Positions 8,301 through 14,725 of a stretch of DNA of 14,845 nucleotides are shown one piece after another; positions within the stretch are counted from its first letter, which is position 1, and every line of letters begins with the position of its first letter. Made by a program: the position numbers and the translations under genes. The DNA is taken from positions 1 through 14,845 of the forward strand of contig JAZRWH010000086.1 in the NCBI GenBank assembly GCA_045599585.1. The letters run 5' to 3'. Origin of the DNA: RGIG464 sp045599585. Its GTDB lineage: Bacteria; Myxococcota_A; Bradymonadia; UBA4248. The notes beneath the pieces were generated by a model. It was given only the letters and a program-made list of their open reading frames with translations. It did not search any database and was not told where the DNA came from.

Positions 8301-9070
8301 CTCAATACAACCGTTCGACAAACGCACACTGGAACATCGAAAAAGGTAAGAATACAGGGTTATTCCTGCATAAGATGTTTGAAACCATAGATCTGAATTC
8401 AGTGTTCAATCCTGCAGACGGCAAGCTTATGACTTATAAGAAGTGGTCTAAAGAAACCTTCATTGCTAAACAATTTGCACGCTGGGGCAATTATTTCAGT
8501 ATTCGTAGACGTGACGTAGAACCTGCTACTGAGCTTGTCTATACCGTATTAACGCGTCCGCTAAAGCCTTGCGCTATAAATGATAATATTAAATTACCGC
8601 CCCGATTTTGTGATATCAACAATCAGGACAAAGTATGTGAGCTAGATTTTGTCTGCCGAGCGTGTGATGTTGCAAATTCTCCTGTTATTGATGCATTTTT
8701 TGAGAATGATACATCATTTCGTGACCAATTAAATACCCAGGTCTCAAATTCAACCTTAATTCGCGGCACTTTCGATATGTTATTTAAAGTGCCAACAGAT
8801 GATGCAACACTCGTTTATCTCGTTGACTGGAAAAGCGATTCTTTGGATGGGTATGATGAAATATCTATGCGAAATTATATCAAAGAACACTTTACACTTC
8901 AGGCAGCATTTTACGCGCACGCAGTTCAAAATGAGTTAAAGCGCATCAACAATCAACTAGACAACCCCCACCGATACGCAGGTATGCTTTATGTTTTTTT
9001 GAGAGGCATCTCTCCAGAAGCTGCTTCGAGCGATGGTCTATACTTTATTCCAGCGTATGAATCATGTTAA
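5354..9070 (+). CDS. recB: RecB-like UvrD/Rep helicase with RecB-family nuclease domain
   Basis: This encodes 1238 residues, close to the usual RecB length (about 1180). Superfamily 1 helicase motifs are in order: EASAGTGKT (motif I, about 32-40), DEFQDT (motif II, 430-435), GDPKQAIYGFRGGD (motif III, from 465), and FYVALTRASSRLYV (motif VI, about 870-885). The C-terminus carries a PDDEXK nuclease with D1141 (GTFD), D1158-W-K1160 and the following Tyr/Gln helix. EASAGTGKT and GDPKQAIY are closer to RecB than to AddA, though AddA cannot be excluded by eye. RecBCD and AddAB resect double-strand breaks for recombination and degrade linear DNA. No recC, recD or addB is adjacent; the gene stands alone. 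Charged low-complexity insertions lie near 90-120 and 300-325. AGGA at 5344-5347 supports ATG 5354; ATG 5357 is an alternative. Confidence 0.9.
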   Translation: MMSDSSVYYLEKPDIFYKPTGSIPKSGHGVIEASAGTGKTYTISKLFLDFIYQGVPAEKCLFITFTRKATAEMQERLRSELENLVLRFNITAHKDQKDTDSNENNQEKQNTSPLLETRPPKISDDELYAKYWVLDAEHQNRIRQAADEFSKVRICTIDSLTHRMLQECGDMTALSANTQVSNNPPEDEAFDRFMRLDVMQDPILRAVAVAYDHFVKIESDTIESDSLNSYQSKYFKTALLAVYQTGAKDTVELDALLQNSDFGGSITLYRQKCISLLEEIKHDFSGCESLAAFREQLNLSNETSEKNKGKSKKKIADNDIDIDFYNYLQSFASNGTQLQQDIWLKLTILSGSFKDGGHPPLNELRSYALPESYFLAKYALPKFSIRMKEAKEDAGIFEHKDFTKQLALDIRTNERLKAKFKELWQIAVVDEFQDTSAEQWIIFKNAFIGNNEHTNIDGARLFIVGDPKQAIYGFRGGDVKMYTKAVKRIDNPPATLNKNFRASASIIRGCNAIFSAIVHDLRETSKSALCNDFQFTPVDSVHEDWAIYHSSNDYYNNKPIPSIAIGAFNETQIALEIEHLLRHAVIKKDDNTPQPIRKIYILGKKKYDFENIKTALNMQGIDYVDSYESSPKELFEQPEIRSLATVMRAIRDPYHKGRIEAALNSIIFGLNLDTLRKLTSTMPLIETCYGEKFKYWHELTLKPFSAGIIFEDLLRFCNFAERLALLSQGIMPYERVRGVVDYLASLSVSEKLSWEELIERMSAIRKGEIQLSEEDIVISHADARVQLLTVHKSKGLEADVVFVLPFTKDSNKPNRFKRFHVTQEDLNDVDDDKHDDIRCIPEDLSKYVSSSTEELQAQTEAEAETLRLFYVALTRASSRLYVCTPAKSAKDTTLSIVEQFYKTLTNQVEPCGFDTQCGRASQTDITKDYIDHNIIRTLVSETEILNHLEREQGDYSQRTRNVVSYTAVSRTLDSESDTDIWHTQYNRSTNAHWNIEKGKNTGLFLHKMFETIDLNSVFNPADGKLMTYKKWSKETFIAKQFARWGNYFSIRRRDVEPATELVYTVLTRPLKPCAINDNIKLPPRFCDINNQDKVCELDFVCRACDVANSPVIDAFFENDTSFRDQLNTQVSNSTLIRGTFDMLFKVPTDDATLVYLVDWKSDSLDGYDEISMRNYIKEHFTLQAAFYAHAVQNELKRINNQLDNPHRYAGMLYVFLRGISPEAASSDGLYFIPAYESC

Positions 9071-9098
9071 GCGTCAGCTGCCGAATTTTAACACAATA

Positions 9099-9134
9099 AG
9101 ACCGGACGTATTCTTAAAAAGAATAGTCCGGTCT
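9099..9134 (+). terminator. Hairpin B: GT/A internal-loop hairpin between convergent genes
   Basis: The outer arms AGACCGGAC (9099-9107) and GTCCGGTCT (9126-9134) pair perfectly. GT (9108-9109) lies opposite A (9125). The inner arms ATTCTT (9110-9115) and AAGAAT (9119-9124) close an AAA loop. It starts 28 bases after the recB stop codon. With hairpins C and D it probably forms a bidirectional 3' structure between convergent genes. There is no T-tract, so Rho-independent termination is not certain. It has the same topology as hairpin 1 of the repeat at 446-516. Confidence 0.6.
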
Positions 9135-9172
9135 ATGTGCGCGTATTGGCCGTAAGGCCAATAGCAGCGCAT
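9135..9172 (+). repeat. Hairpin C: GT/A internal-loop hairpin, imperfect outer stem
   Basis: The inner arms ATTGGCC (9145-9151) and GGCCAAT (9156-9162) pair perfectly around GTAA, a GNRA tetraloop. GT (9143-9144) precedes the inner stem and A (9163) follows it, as in the neighbouring hairpins. The outer stem is weaker: TGCGC (9138-9142) with GCGCA (9167-9171), leaving three extra bases (GCA) on the 3' side. It abuts hairpins B and D with almost no spacer. Confidence 0.55.
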
Positions 9173-9202
9173 GCCGGCCGTATGCAGCATGCATAGGCCG
9201 GC
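9173..9202 (+). terminator. Hairpin D: GT/A internal-loop hairpin, end of minus-strand gene
   Basis: The outer arms GCCGGCC (9173-9179) and GGCCGGC (9196-9202) pair perfectly. GT (9180-9181) lies opposite A (9195). The inner arms ATGCA (9182-9186) and TGCAT (9190-9194) close a GCA loop. It ends five bases from the stop codon of the minus-strand gene at 9208, so it would also be the first structure downstream of that gene. On the minus strand it is equally stable, but no T-tract follows. Confidence 0.6.
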
Positions 9203-9207
9203 CCAAA

Positions 9208-11760
9208 TCATAAATCATTGTTTTTTTGAGAAGCTTTAAGAATTAATTGAGCCTGCTTTGAATTAGGTCGAATTTTAAGAGCCCTTTCTGCAGCATTACT
9301 TGCATGAGAGAGTTCCCCTGCTCTGAGAGCAAACTCTGCTTCGGCCAACAACGCGTCAAAACGACATGACTTTGTGGTAAGAGCAATCTTATTGAGCCTA
9401 AACAAGACACGCGAAAATTCATTTTTAGTATTATCATCTATAGGGGCATAATAAGCGATATAAATTGCTCGAAGGCGCCAATAATCAGATTCGTCACTCA
9501 ACGAAATTTCAGTGCTATGCAAAAGAGATAATAATTTTTCGGTATCTTTAATATTAACGAGCCAAGAAGTTAAAACAACAAAATCATTTATATTATCTAC
9601 AACAGAAATGCTTTCTGCTATGTCTTTGGCCCCCTCCATAAAGCCCATCTCGAGCCAAGTATTGTAACGAATGTGCCTACCAATATGTGGTTCATCAAGC
9701 GCATCGGCATGGTTAGCCATTTCAAGGGATTCTACAAATTTGCGAGATTTTAATAAAATCGTGCTCATTTGAAGCAAACGCGAGGCAAACGGTTTGCGAA
9801 TCGATATTCGTTGAAATACAGCTTCGGGAAACTGATGCAATTCAGACGCAGCAATGAGGGTATGCTGGGTATTATTCTCAATTGCATCCGAAAGTGAGCG
9901 CGCAGCCAGGTCGTTATCCTGAAGCGCAAGCGCATTTTTAGCAAGTCGAAGCAAATATTGAGATGTTTTCGGTTCGCGTTTGACTGCAGTCTGGATCCAT
10001 AAAAGAGAAGTTGTATAAATATTTTTTTTATTTAAACTATTATTATTTGCAGTCAGGAGTGCATGCGAAACGAGTGCAGGAAAAGCAGCTGAGGCAGCAT
10101 GGGCAGACAGATAGCGGCGAACAGCAGACTTGTCTCTAAACAGGACTTCGCCAGCGTCTGAGCCGATTTCGAGTCCCTGCGAAAACGACTCTCTAAAACG
10201 CTTAAACTGTGTATTTGTTAGTCCATCGGTAGCATCCCCCAAAGACGAGATCGCAATCATAATACTACTTATCGTGAACAGGCACGAAACAATCTTGAGT
10301 GAGCATACCAGCCTGGGACGAGACTTTGGTGGATCACTCTGAGACGGAGACTTGGAATTTAGATAATCCACACGTCCACAAATAATCCCCGCAAAAAGAA
10401 CAGCCGGAAATCCGGTAGTCCAATAACGAAGACCAAAGTCAAAGAAGTTTTGTATTATAAGAACGAGCAGCGCCAACATAAGCGCGTTCATCGTTCGATC
10501 ACTATGAAAACGATTATTCGTTCTTACAACAACAGTTGTTCCTATCATCAGAAATACGAATAAAACGGCTGATACAAGAACCCCATACTCCATGATGATT
10601 TCAAAAGGCTCATTTTCTGCATGGTTAAAGCGTTTGGAGAAAGCAAAAGACTGATATTTGGGAAAAACATCATCAAAGGCATTTCGTCCATACCCCACAG
10701 GAAACCAATCTTGTGCAAGTTTAAGAAAATCAGCGTAGAGAATTGTTTTTTCGAGGGGTTTATCCGGCGTAGGCGCGGCAAAGCCATAATCATCGGCCGA
10801 AAAAGCGATATTAGTATTCTGGATTTCCTGTACGGATCGTTCAATTGAAGCGTGGGAAATCAGCACCAAACCTGCGCCCAATGAAATAAGCAGAATAATG
10901 CTAAGAATTATGGAACGTGCACGTGAGCGAACTGCGCGCATAAAGAGGACAGCAATAAGCAGGAGGTGGGCAATCCCCCACGCCAGCATCGCACCTCTAC
11001 TTTGAAGCATAAAAACGCAAGCCGACGTGATAAACCAAACGGCAAGTCTTCCGATTTTTTTGTTTAGCGCTGGATCGCCGTGCCGTTTGAGGAGATCACT
11101 CGCGAGTGCGAGCACTGAAATGGCAGCCAGCGTACCAGCAGCGTGATTGGGATTGATTGGGACTCCGATATGCCAGAGTGCCGACGCCCCCGTTGCGCCG
11201 CTGGAAAGCGCTCCAGAGAGCACAGTATTGGCCAACTCCATGATGACGAGCAGCCCGCCGGCGGCAAACAGAACGCCTAAAGAAAATTTTATATTTTCGC
11301 GTCGATAAAACGTACGTGCAGCAGCATTAAACAAAGCAAACTGTCCGAGCAACACCCACAAAGCATACGCAGTATCAGCGCGAGAAACACTAAAAGAGGC
11401 TGTTGAGGGTAAATCCCCTAAAAGCAGCGCATTTTCATAATAATATTGAGCAGCATTTGGAGAAATTGCCTTCACAAACGCGTAAGGAAACGGTAACAGA
11501 GAAAACGCACAGACAACGATCATGCAAATCCAAAAAGCATTAAACGCAGTCATAGCACCGATGTTATTTGGAGACAAAACATCAGAATCTGTCAGTGAAG
11601 AACGATTGCCCCAAACCGCAAATCCTAGCCAAACAAAAGCCAAGAACACTAAGGCGTACGAAGGTATTAAATGCGCAGCCCCTGCAGTTATCACCCAAAC
11701 TAGCGTGGTCAAGCTGAACAGAATTACGCAAATCTTTTGAAATTTGTTCGACAGTATCAT
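9208..11760 (-). CDS. O-antigen ligase/polymerase-like (Wzy/WaaL) membrane protein with TPR-like tail
   Basis: This encodes 850 residues. Residues about 9-305 hold seven to eight hydrophobic segments; further ones lie at about 393-412, 425-462 and 485-507. The long loop before residue 390 carries PVGYGRNAFDDVFPKYQ (354-370) and NHAENEPFE (379-387), and R255 sits in QSRGAMLAWG. Together these match the Wzy_C/O-antigen ligase pattern, in which a periplasmic loop with conserved Arg and His joins undecaprenyl-linked glycans to an acceptor or to each other. After about 510 the protein is soluble and helical, ending in a TPR-like repeat (ALKIRPNSKQAQLILKAS). Its true acceptor is unknown, since no glycosyltransferase or flippase genes are nearby; glycosylation of protein is possible. 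An in-frame TAA immediately precedes the ATG, so no earlier start exists. Confidence 0.75.
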   Translation of the reverse strand: MILSNKFQKICVILFSLTTLVWVITAGAAHLIPSYALVFLAFVWLGFAVWGNRSSLTDSDVLSPNNIGAMTAFNAFWICMIVVCAFSLLPFPYAFVKAISPNAAQYYYENALLLGDLPSTASFSVSRADTAYALWVLLGQFALFNAAARTFYRRENIKFSLGVLFAAGGLLVIMELANTVLSGALSSGATGASALWHIGVPINPNHAAGTLAAISVLALASDLLKRHGDPALNKKIGRLAVWFITSACVFMLQSRGAMLAWGIAHLLLIAVLFMRAVRSRARSIILSIILLISLGAGLVLISHASIERSVQEIQNTNIAFSADDYGFAAPTPDKPLEKTILYADFLKLAQDWFPVGYGRNAFDDVFPKYQSFAFSKRFNHAENEPFEIIMEYGVLVSAVLFVFLMIGTTVVVRTNNRFHSDRTMNALMLALLVLIIQNFFDFGLRYWTTGFPAVLFAGIICGRVDYLNSKSPSQSDPPKSRPRLVCSLKIVSCLFTISSIMIAISSLGDATDGLTNTQFKRFRESFSQGLEIGSDAGEVLFRDKSAVRRYLSAHAASAAFPALVSHALLTANNNSLNKKNIYTTSLLWIQTAVKREPKTSQYLLRLAKNALALQDNDLAARSLSDAIENNTQHTLIAASELHQFPEAVFQRISIRKPFASRLLQMSTILLKSRKFVESLEMANHADALDEPHIGRHIRYNTWLEMGFMEGAKDIAESISVVDNINDFVVLTSWLVNIKDTEKLLSLLHSTEISLSDESDYWRLRAIYIAYYAPIDDNTKNEFSRVLFRLNKIALTTKSCRFDALLAEAEFALRAGELSHASNAAERALKIRPNSKQAQLILKASQKNNDL

Positions 11761-11770
11761 TTATACAAAT

Positions 11771-11780
11771 TTTATATACA
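11771..11780 (-). promoter_or_regulatory. AT-rich -10-like element abutting the start; no Shine-Dalgarno
   Basis: Reading the minus strand, TGTATATAAA covers 11780 to 11771, containing TATAAA at 11776-11771. Only ten bases separate it from the ATG at 11760. A start 6-8 bases after a -10 would leave a leader of about 2-4 bases. No purine-rich ribosome binding site is visible before the ATG, so leaderless or Shine-Dalgarno-independent translation is suggested. No -35 is evident. Confidence 0.3.
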
Positions 11781-11905
11781 AACAATCACTAAATATACGT
11801 ATCTGATTATTTCAGAAAAGTCTACCTTTTAGGCAAACAGTTCTGTCTCCAAACAGGTCGCGCTCACTCCCTCCAACAGAATAACACAATTTGATAGAAT
11901 TGATT

Positions 11906-13993
11906 TTATAATATCAACATTTCGGGAACAGGCATATTTGTCCAAATTTTGTGAAGCACTTCCGATGAAGAAAGTGTTTGATCTCCGAAGTCGTTCCAAG
12001 ATTGAACTTTGTGGTTTGGCTTACAGATCGTGAGCACGAGTCCGTCAAGATCTGCGCCACTTCGTGCAATCATGGTATCGGCCGAAACCAATTGCCCTGG
12101 AACGCCACCAAGCGTTGCTAGATGAGCATATCGACTGCATAGGCCGCAAGCGTGTTCAATCAAGATTGTGTTTCCCAGTTTAGGAATCGTGCCACATTTC
12201 ACAATGCGCCCGCAAGCAATCGGATAGATGGGGGTACCGAGCGGAACTCTATAGTGCGTATCCGTTTCTGTAACGGAGATCTGAGCTTGTGTTTGCCGTG
12301 CGATTGGCGGAACCGGAATCTCCGCAGGTTGATCGAATAGATCGGCAAGCCACAGGTGTGTAAGTACCTGCATTTGGACAAGAGGAGCATCTATATAATC
12401 ATTCAATCTTCTTAGAGGCTGTTGTCGGATAGCTCTGAAATCGTCATCTTCCAAGCGAAAAGCATGTTTGTCGAAATTATCATAAATTTCAACAGCGTGA
12501 TTGTGGGCCCGCACGATGGCTTTGAGGGGCAACGTTTGAGGGTCTCTTAATAAGCGAGCAAGTGTCGTTTTAAACCATCGCCGTCTATAAGGCTGTCCAT
12601 CAACCGAACCTAAGGGTAAAGACTTATCCGAGACATCGTGAATCAAGATATCTCCACGGACTTGAGCAGCCAGTCTTCCAACCCACATTTCGAGTGCACG
12701 CTCCTGTTGCGGAAAGAGCTTTGAGCAAGCAACTTCATTGAATTTTTCAGACAGAAAGAGAGGCGTATTCCGACATAAGATTGTCCAACCATCGGGCATC
12801 TGAACTGCACGCGTATGTGACAAACTGTTGACCGGAAGAGACTGAATGGCAGTGATAAACAAATCCTGTTGTGCCTTAGTCATGGGAGAAAGCGGCTCGA
12901 TAATGCGATCCCCCAACGTCAAAACGTTGTTTTGAGAAAGGATCACAGGCGTAGGTTCATGAAGTGGTTTGTGAATCTCGGGCAACTCTGGTTCAAAGGA
13001 AGCGTTCTGCCAAGCTTGATTTTGGGCATCAGGCCCCAAAAAGACGGTTTCATCGTAGTGTCGTCCATCAATATCGCCTTCACCTTCAACGATTGTCTCG
13101 AGTCGATTTTGCCAGTGCGAAGCCAAATGACCGTGCATTTTCGACAAAAAAGCATCCGCCAAAGTCAAGCATTTATCGGTATCTGAGCGCCCAATGAGCG
13201 GCTTGATATCGACTTCCGTGCGTATACAGGCAGAATCATAAAGCAAAGCAAAACCGCGCAAGGATGTCATCCCCATTCGGAGGGCATCATTTTTTGCGGT
13301 ATTAAAGCGTTTGCCAGTAACCTGCTGCAGTTGCAGCGCTTGCGCGGCCGGATGAAGTGAGAGACGTTTGAGACCGCCTTCGATGTCTTCGGGCAGTTGA
13401 AGTTGTTTTCTTGATAAAATTGGATCGTAACGCAGAATAAAGCGTTGTTCAAAAAAGTCTGCGAGCGAATTTTGCCCTTCTTCGACAGCCTCACGAAGCG
13501 GCGTATTTGCGTCACCAAAAAAGTGATCATAAAAGCGGTCATGATCCATACCGCAAACAGCCGGAGAAGAAGCTAAGAAATGGGCGAGCGAGCCATCGTG
13601 TAGGGAAAGGCCGAGTCCATATCGAAGATCTCCAGAACGCGAAATATCAATTGAAGCATAGTCGTTGGCTTCATTATCTAGAAAGCGATTGAGCGCGCAG
13701 AGGCGCGCCATGAGCGGTTTTTCAGAAACAGAGTTTACGCCAGCCCAATCTAGAATTGCGCTTGCCTCGTTGAAGATTCCCGAGAATTCAGGCGTGACGG
13801 TTGAAAGCGTCTTGAGGGGCGTCATTGCCTGATTGAGAGCAGCTAAAAAGGCAGACAAGTCGTTCTGGCTAGCCAGCAGCCGGTAGACACATTGGAGATC
13901 AGCCGACGAAATACGGTTGAGGGCATTAGATTTTAGAAAAGAAGTGAGCAAAAGCTCGAGCGCGTGAAGAAAATTGAGAATGCGGGCATTCAT
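11906..13993 (-). CDS. Large protein with degenerate C-terminal LytM/M23-like domain
   Basis: The start ATG at 13993 is chosen because GGAGGTT lies just upstream on the minus strand (about 13996-14002). An ATG at 14080 would add 29 residues but has no such site. The product is 695 residues. Residues 1 to about 570 are probably helical and not recognised. Residues about 575-665 resemble an M23 peptidase fold: GTPIYPIACGRIVKCG, ILIEHACGLCSRYAHL (H614, H624), then a G-x-V-turn region. The usual first zinc ligands (HxxxD) are not visible, and the final HxH strand reads LVLTI. It therefore looks catalytically dead, like the LytM regulators EnvC and NlpD. No signal peptide or clear membrane segment is seen, so a cytoplasmic location is possible. 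It lies 145 bases upstream of the Wzy-like gene on the same strand. Confidence 0.7.
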   Translation of the reverse strand: MNARILNFLHALELLLTSFLKSNALNRISSADLQCVYRLLASQNDLSAFLAALNQAMTPLKTLSTVTPEFSGIFNEASAILDWAGVNSVSEKPLMARLCALNRFLDNEANDYASIDISRSGDLRYGLGLSLHDGSLAHFLASSPAVCGMDHDRFYDHFFGDANTPLREAVEEGQNSLADFFEQRFILRYDPILSRKQLQLPEDIEGGLKRLSLHPAAQALQLQQVTGKRFNTAKNDALRMGMTSLRGFALLYDSACIRTEVDIKPLIGRSDTDKCLTLADAFLSKMHGHLASHWQNRLETIVEGEGDIDGRHYDETVFLGPDAQNQAWQNASFEPELPEIHKPLHEPTPVILSQNNVLTLGDRIIEPLSPMTKAQQDLFITAIQSLPVNSLSHTRAVQMPDGWTILCRNTPLFLSEKFNEVACSKLFPQQERALEMWVGRLAAQVRGDILIHDVSDKSLPLGSVDGQPYRRRWFKTTLARLLRDPQTLPLKAIVRAHNHAVEIYDNFDKHAFRLEDDDFRAIRQQPLRRLNDYIDAPLVQMQVLTHLWLADLFDQPAEIPVPPIARQTQAQISVTETDTHYRVPLGTPIYPIACGRIVKCGTIPKLGNTILIEHACGLCSRYAHLATLGGVPGQLVSADTMIARSGADLDGLVLTICKPNHKVQSWNDFGDQTLSSSEVLHKIWTNMPVPEMLIL

Positions 13994-14105
13994 AGAACCT
14001 CCAAAGACCGTACAGACTATACCACAAGGACGGCAAAAGCGTGTAAAAGGGAGGGATTGCAAACGGTTGGATAGAATCATTGAATGACAAGAATGAGAAT
14101 GTGTT

Positions 14106-14189
14106 CAAACAGGGACTGAGGGGGAAGTGAAGACTCTGTACCTTATGATACAGCAAAATTACGTCCAAACAGGGACTGAGGGGGAAGTG
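14106..14189. repeat. 24-bp direct repeat, two copies 60 bases apart
   Basis: A 24-base sequence beginning CAAACAGGGACTGAGGGG is found at 14106-14129 and again, identical, at 14166-14189. Between them lies a short stem (CTGTA 14136-14140 with TACAG 14149-14153). The second copy runs into the G-run/C-run hairpin that belongs to the repeat element on the minus strand, so the first copy looks like a partial duplication of that element's edge. Two copies are too few for a CRISPR array. Confidence 0.7.
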
Positions 14190-14369
14190 CCCCCCTGAGC
14201 TGCTATTGCCGCCGCCAAGGCAAAAGAAAGTATTTAGGCATCGAATTTAGTCGAGCGACGTCGTTCTCTAGCGGCGTGATAGGATTGTTTTGTCATCAAA
14301 TGGTATCCAGGCGGAGCAAAAGGGTTGCCTTGGCGGCGTCAATACGCAGCTACCCCCTCTGCCTGCGGC
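14177..14369 (-). repeat. Dispersed structured repeat, copy E, with loop insert
   Basis: Read on the minus strand this repeats the blocks of 446-516: GCCGCAGGC (14369-14361), GGGGGTAG, outer arm AGCTGC (14351-14346), GT (14345-14344), inner ATTG (14343-14340), then later CAAT (14208-14205), A (14204), outer arm GCAGCT (14203-14198), and a G-run/C-run hairpin ending at 14177. The inner stem is extended by 13 perfect base pairs (14210-14222 with 14326-14338). The loop holds 103 bases (14223-14325) with no open frame of note. The outer stem differs from copy A at a compensated position (C-G in place of T-A style changes), so pairing is kept. Confidence 0.7.
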
Positions 14370-14443
14370 AGCTCGAAACGAAAGGGACATCTTAAAACGC
14401 GGATGATGTTCGAATGTGGATGAATGACTCGAAATCATCTTTC

Positions 14444-14498
14444 AAAAAAAAAAAAAAAGAAAATAGTTCTTGACGAAAAGTCAAAGCACGAGTAAAAG
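14444..14498 (+). promoter_or_regulatory. tRNA operon promoter with A-tract UP element
   Basis: TTGACG (14470-14475) and TAAAAG (14493-14498) are separated by exactly 17 bases, a good sigma-70-type arrangement. Fifteen consecutive A residues (14444-14458) lie where an UP element would contact the RNA polymerase alpha subunits, about -45 to -60 from a start near 14505. The bases after the -10 begin CCGC, a GC-rich discriminator like those of stringently controlled stable-RNA promoters. The downstream product is the tRNA cluster from 14610. Confidence 0.6.
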
Positions 14499-14506
14499 CC
14501 GCATAC

Positions 14507-14533
14507 GTTGCGAAGCTCAATGGAGCTAGCAAC
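14507..14533 (+). other. Hairpin at the 5' end of the tRNA operon leader
   Basis: Outer arms GTTGC (14507-14511) and GCAAC (14529-14533) enclose inner arms AGCTC (14514-14518) and GAGCT (14523-14527) with loop AATG. The internal loop is asymmetric, GA opposite A, much like the GT opposite A loops of the intergenic hairpins. It would lie within the first few bases of the transcript. A second stem (TTCGTT 14593-14598 with AACGAA 14603-14608) sits directly before the first tRNA and may help present the RNase P or 5' processing site. Confidence 0.5.
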
Positions 14534-14609
14534 AGAGTTCACCAAAGTAGTTAAACGACCTAGAGGACGAAACCGAAGAGGTTTTGAAGATGTTCGTTTA
14601 ACAACGAAT

Positions 14610-14681
14610 GGCGAGTTCGTCTAGTGGTTAGGACGCTGGCCTCTCACGTCGGTAACACGAGTTCGAATCTCGTACTCGCTG
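14610..14681 (+). tRNA. tRNA-Glu (anticodon CUC)
   Basis: The full cloverleaf is present. Acceptor stem 14610-14616 pairs with 14674-14680 (with a G-U first pair), discriminator G at 14681. The D-stem is GTCT with GGAC. The anticodon stem CTGGC/GTCGG encloses loop CTCTCAC, so U33 is at 14642 and the anticodon CUC at 14643-14645. The T-arm is ACGAG, TTCGAAT, CTCGT. CCA is not encoded. It decodes GAG and is the first tRNA of the cluster. Confidence 0.95.
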
Positions 14682-14725
14682 CTTTCATCTTCTGGTGAAT
14701 TAAAAAAGCAAAAGAAAGCGCTTAT

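Noticed and set aside
13991..14080. Earlier start for the LytM-like protein at 14080, and the shared N-terminus MILSN with the Wzy-like protein
   Set aside because: GGAGGTT lies before the ATG at 13993, while nothing comparable precedes 14080. The five shared residues are encoded by different codons and the similarity does not continue.
13926..14168. Minus-strand frame of 80 codons over the start of the LytM-like gene
   Set aside because: It overlaps the repeat DNA and the real gene in another frame, without a ribosome binding site.
14106..14189. Possible CRISPR array from the 24-base direct repeats
   Set aside because: Only two copies, and the second merges into a larger element; there are no further spacers and no cas genes.
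14198..14351. Integron attC or recombination site from the long imperfect hairpin
   Set aside because: The conserved attC core ends (RYYYAAC and GTTRRRY) are not at the stem ends, and no integrase is present.
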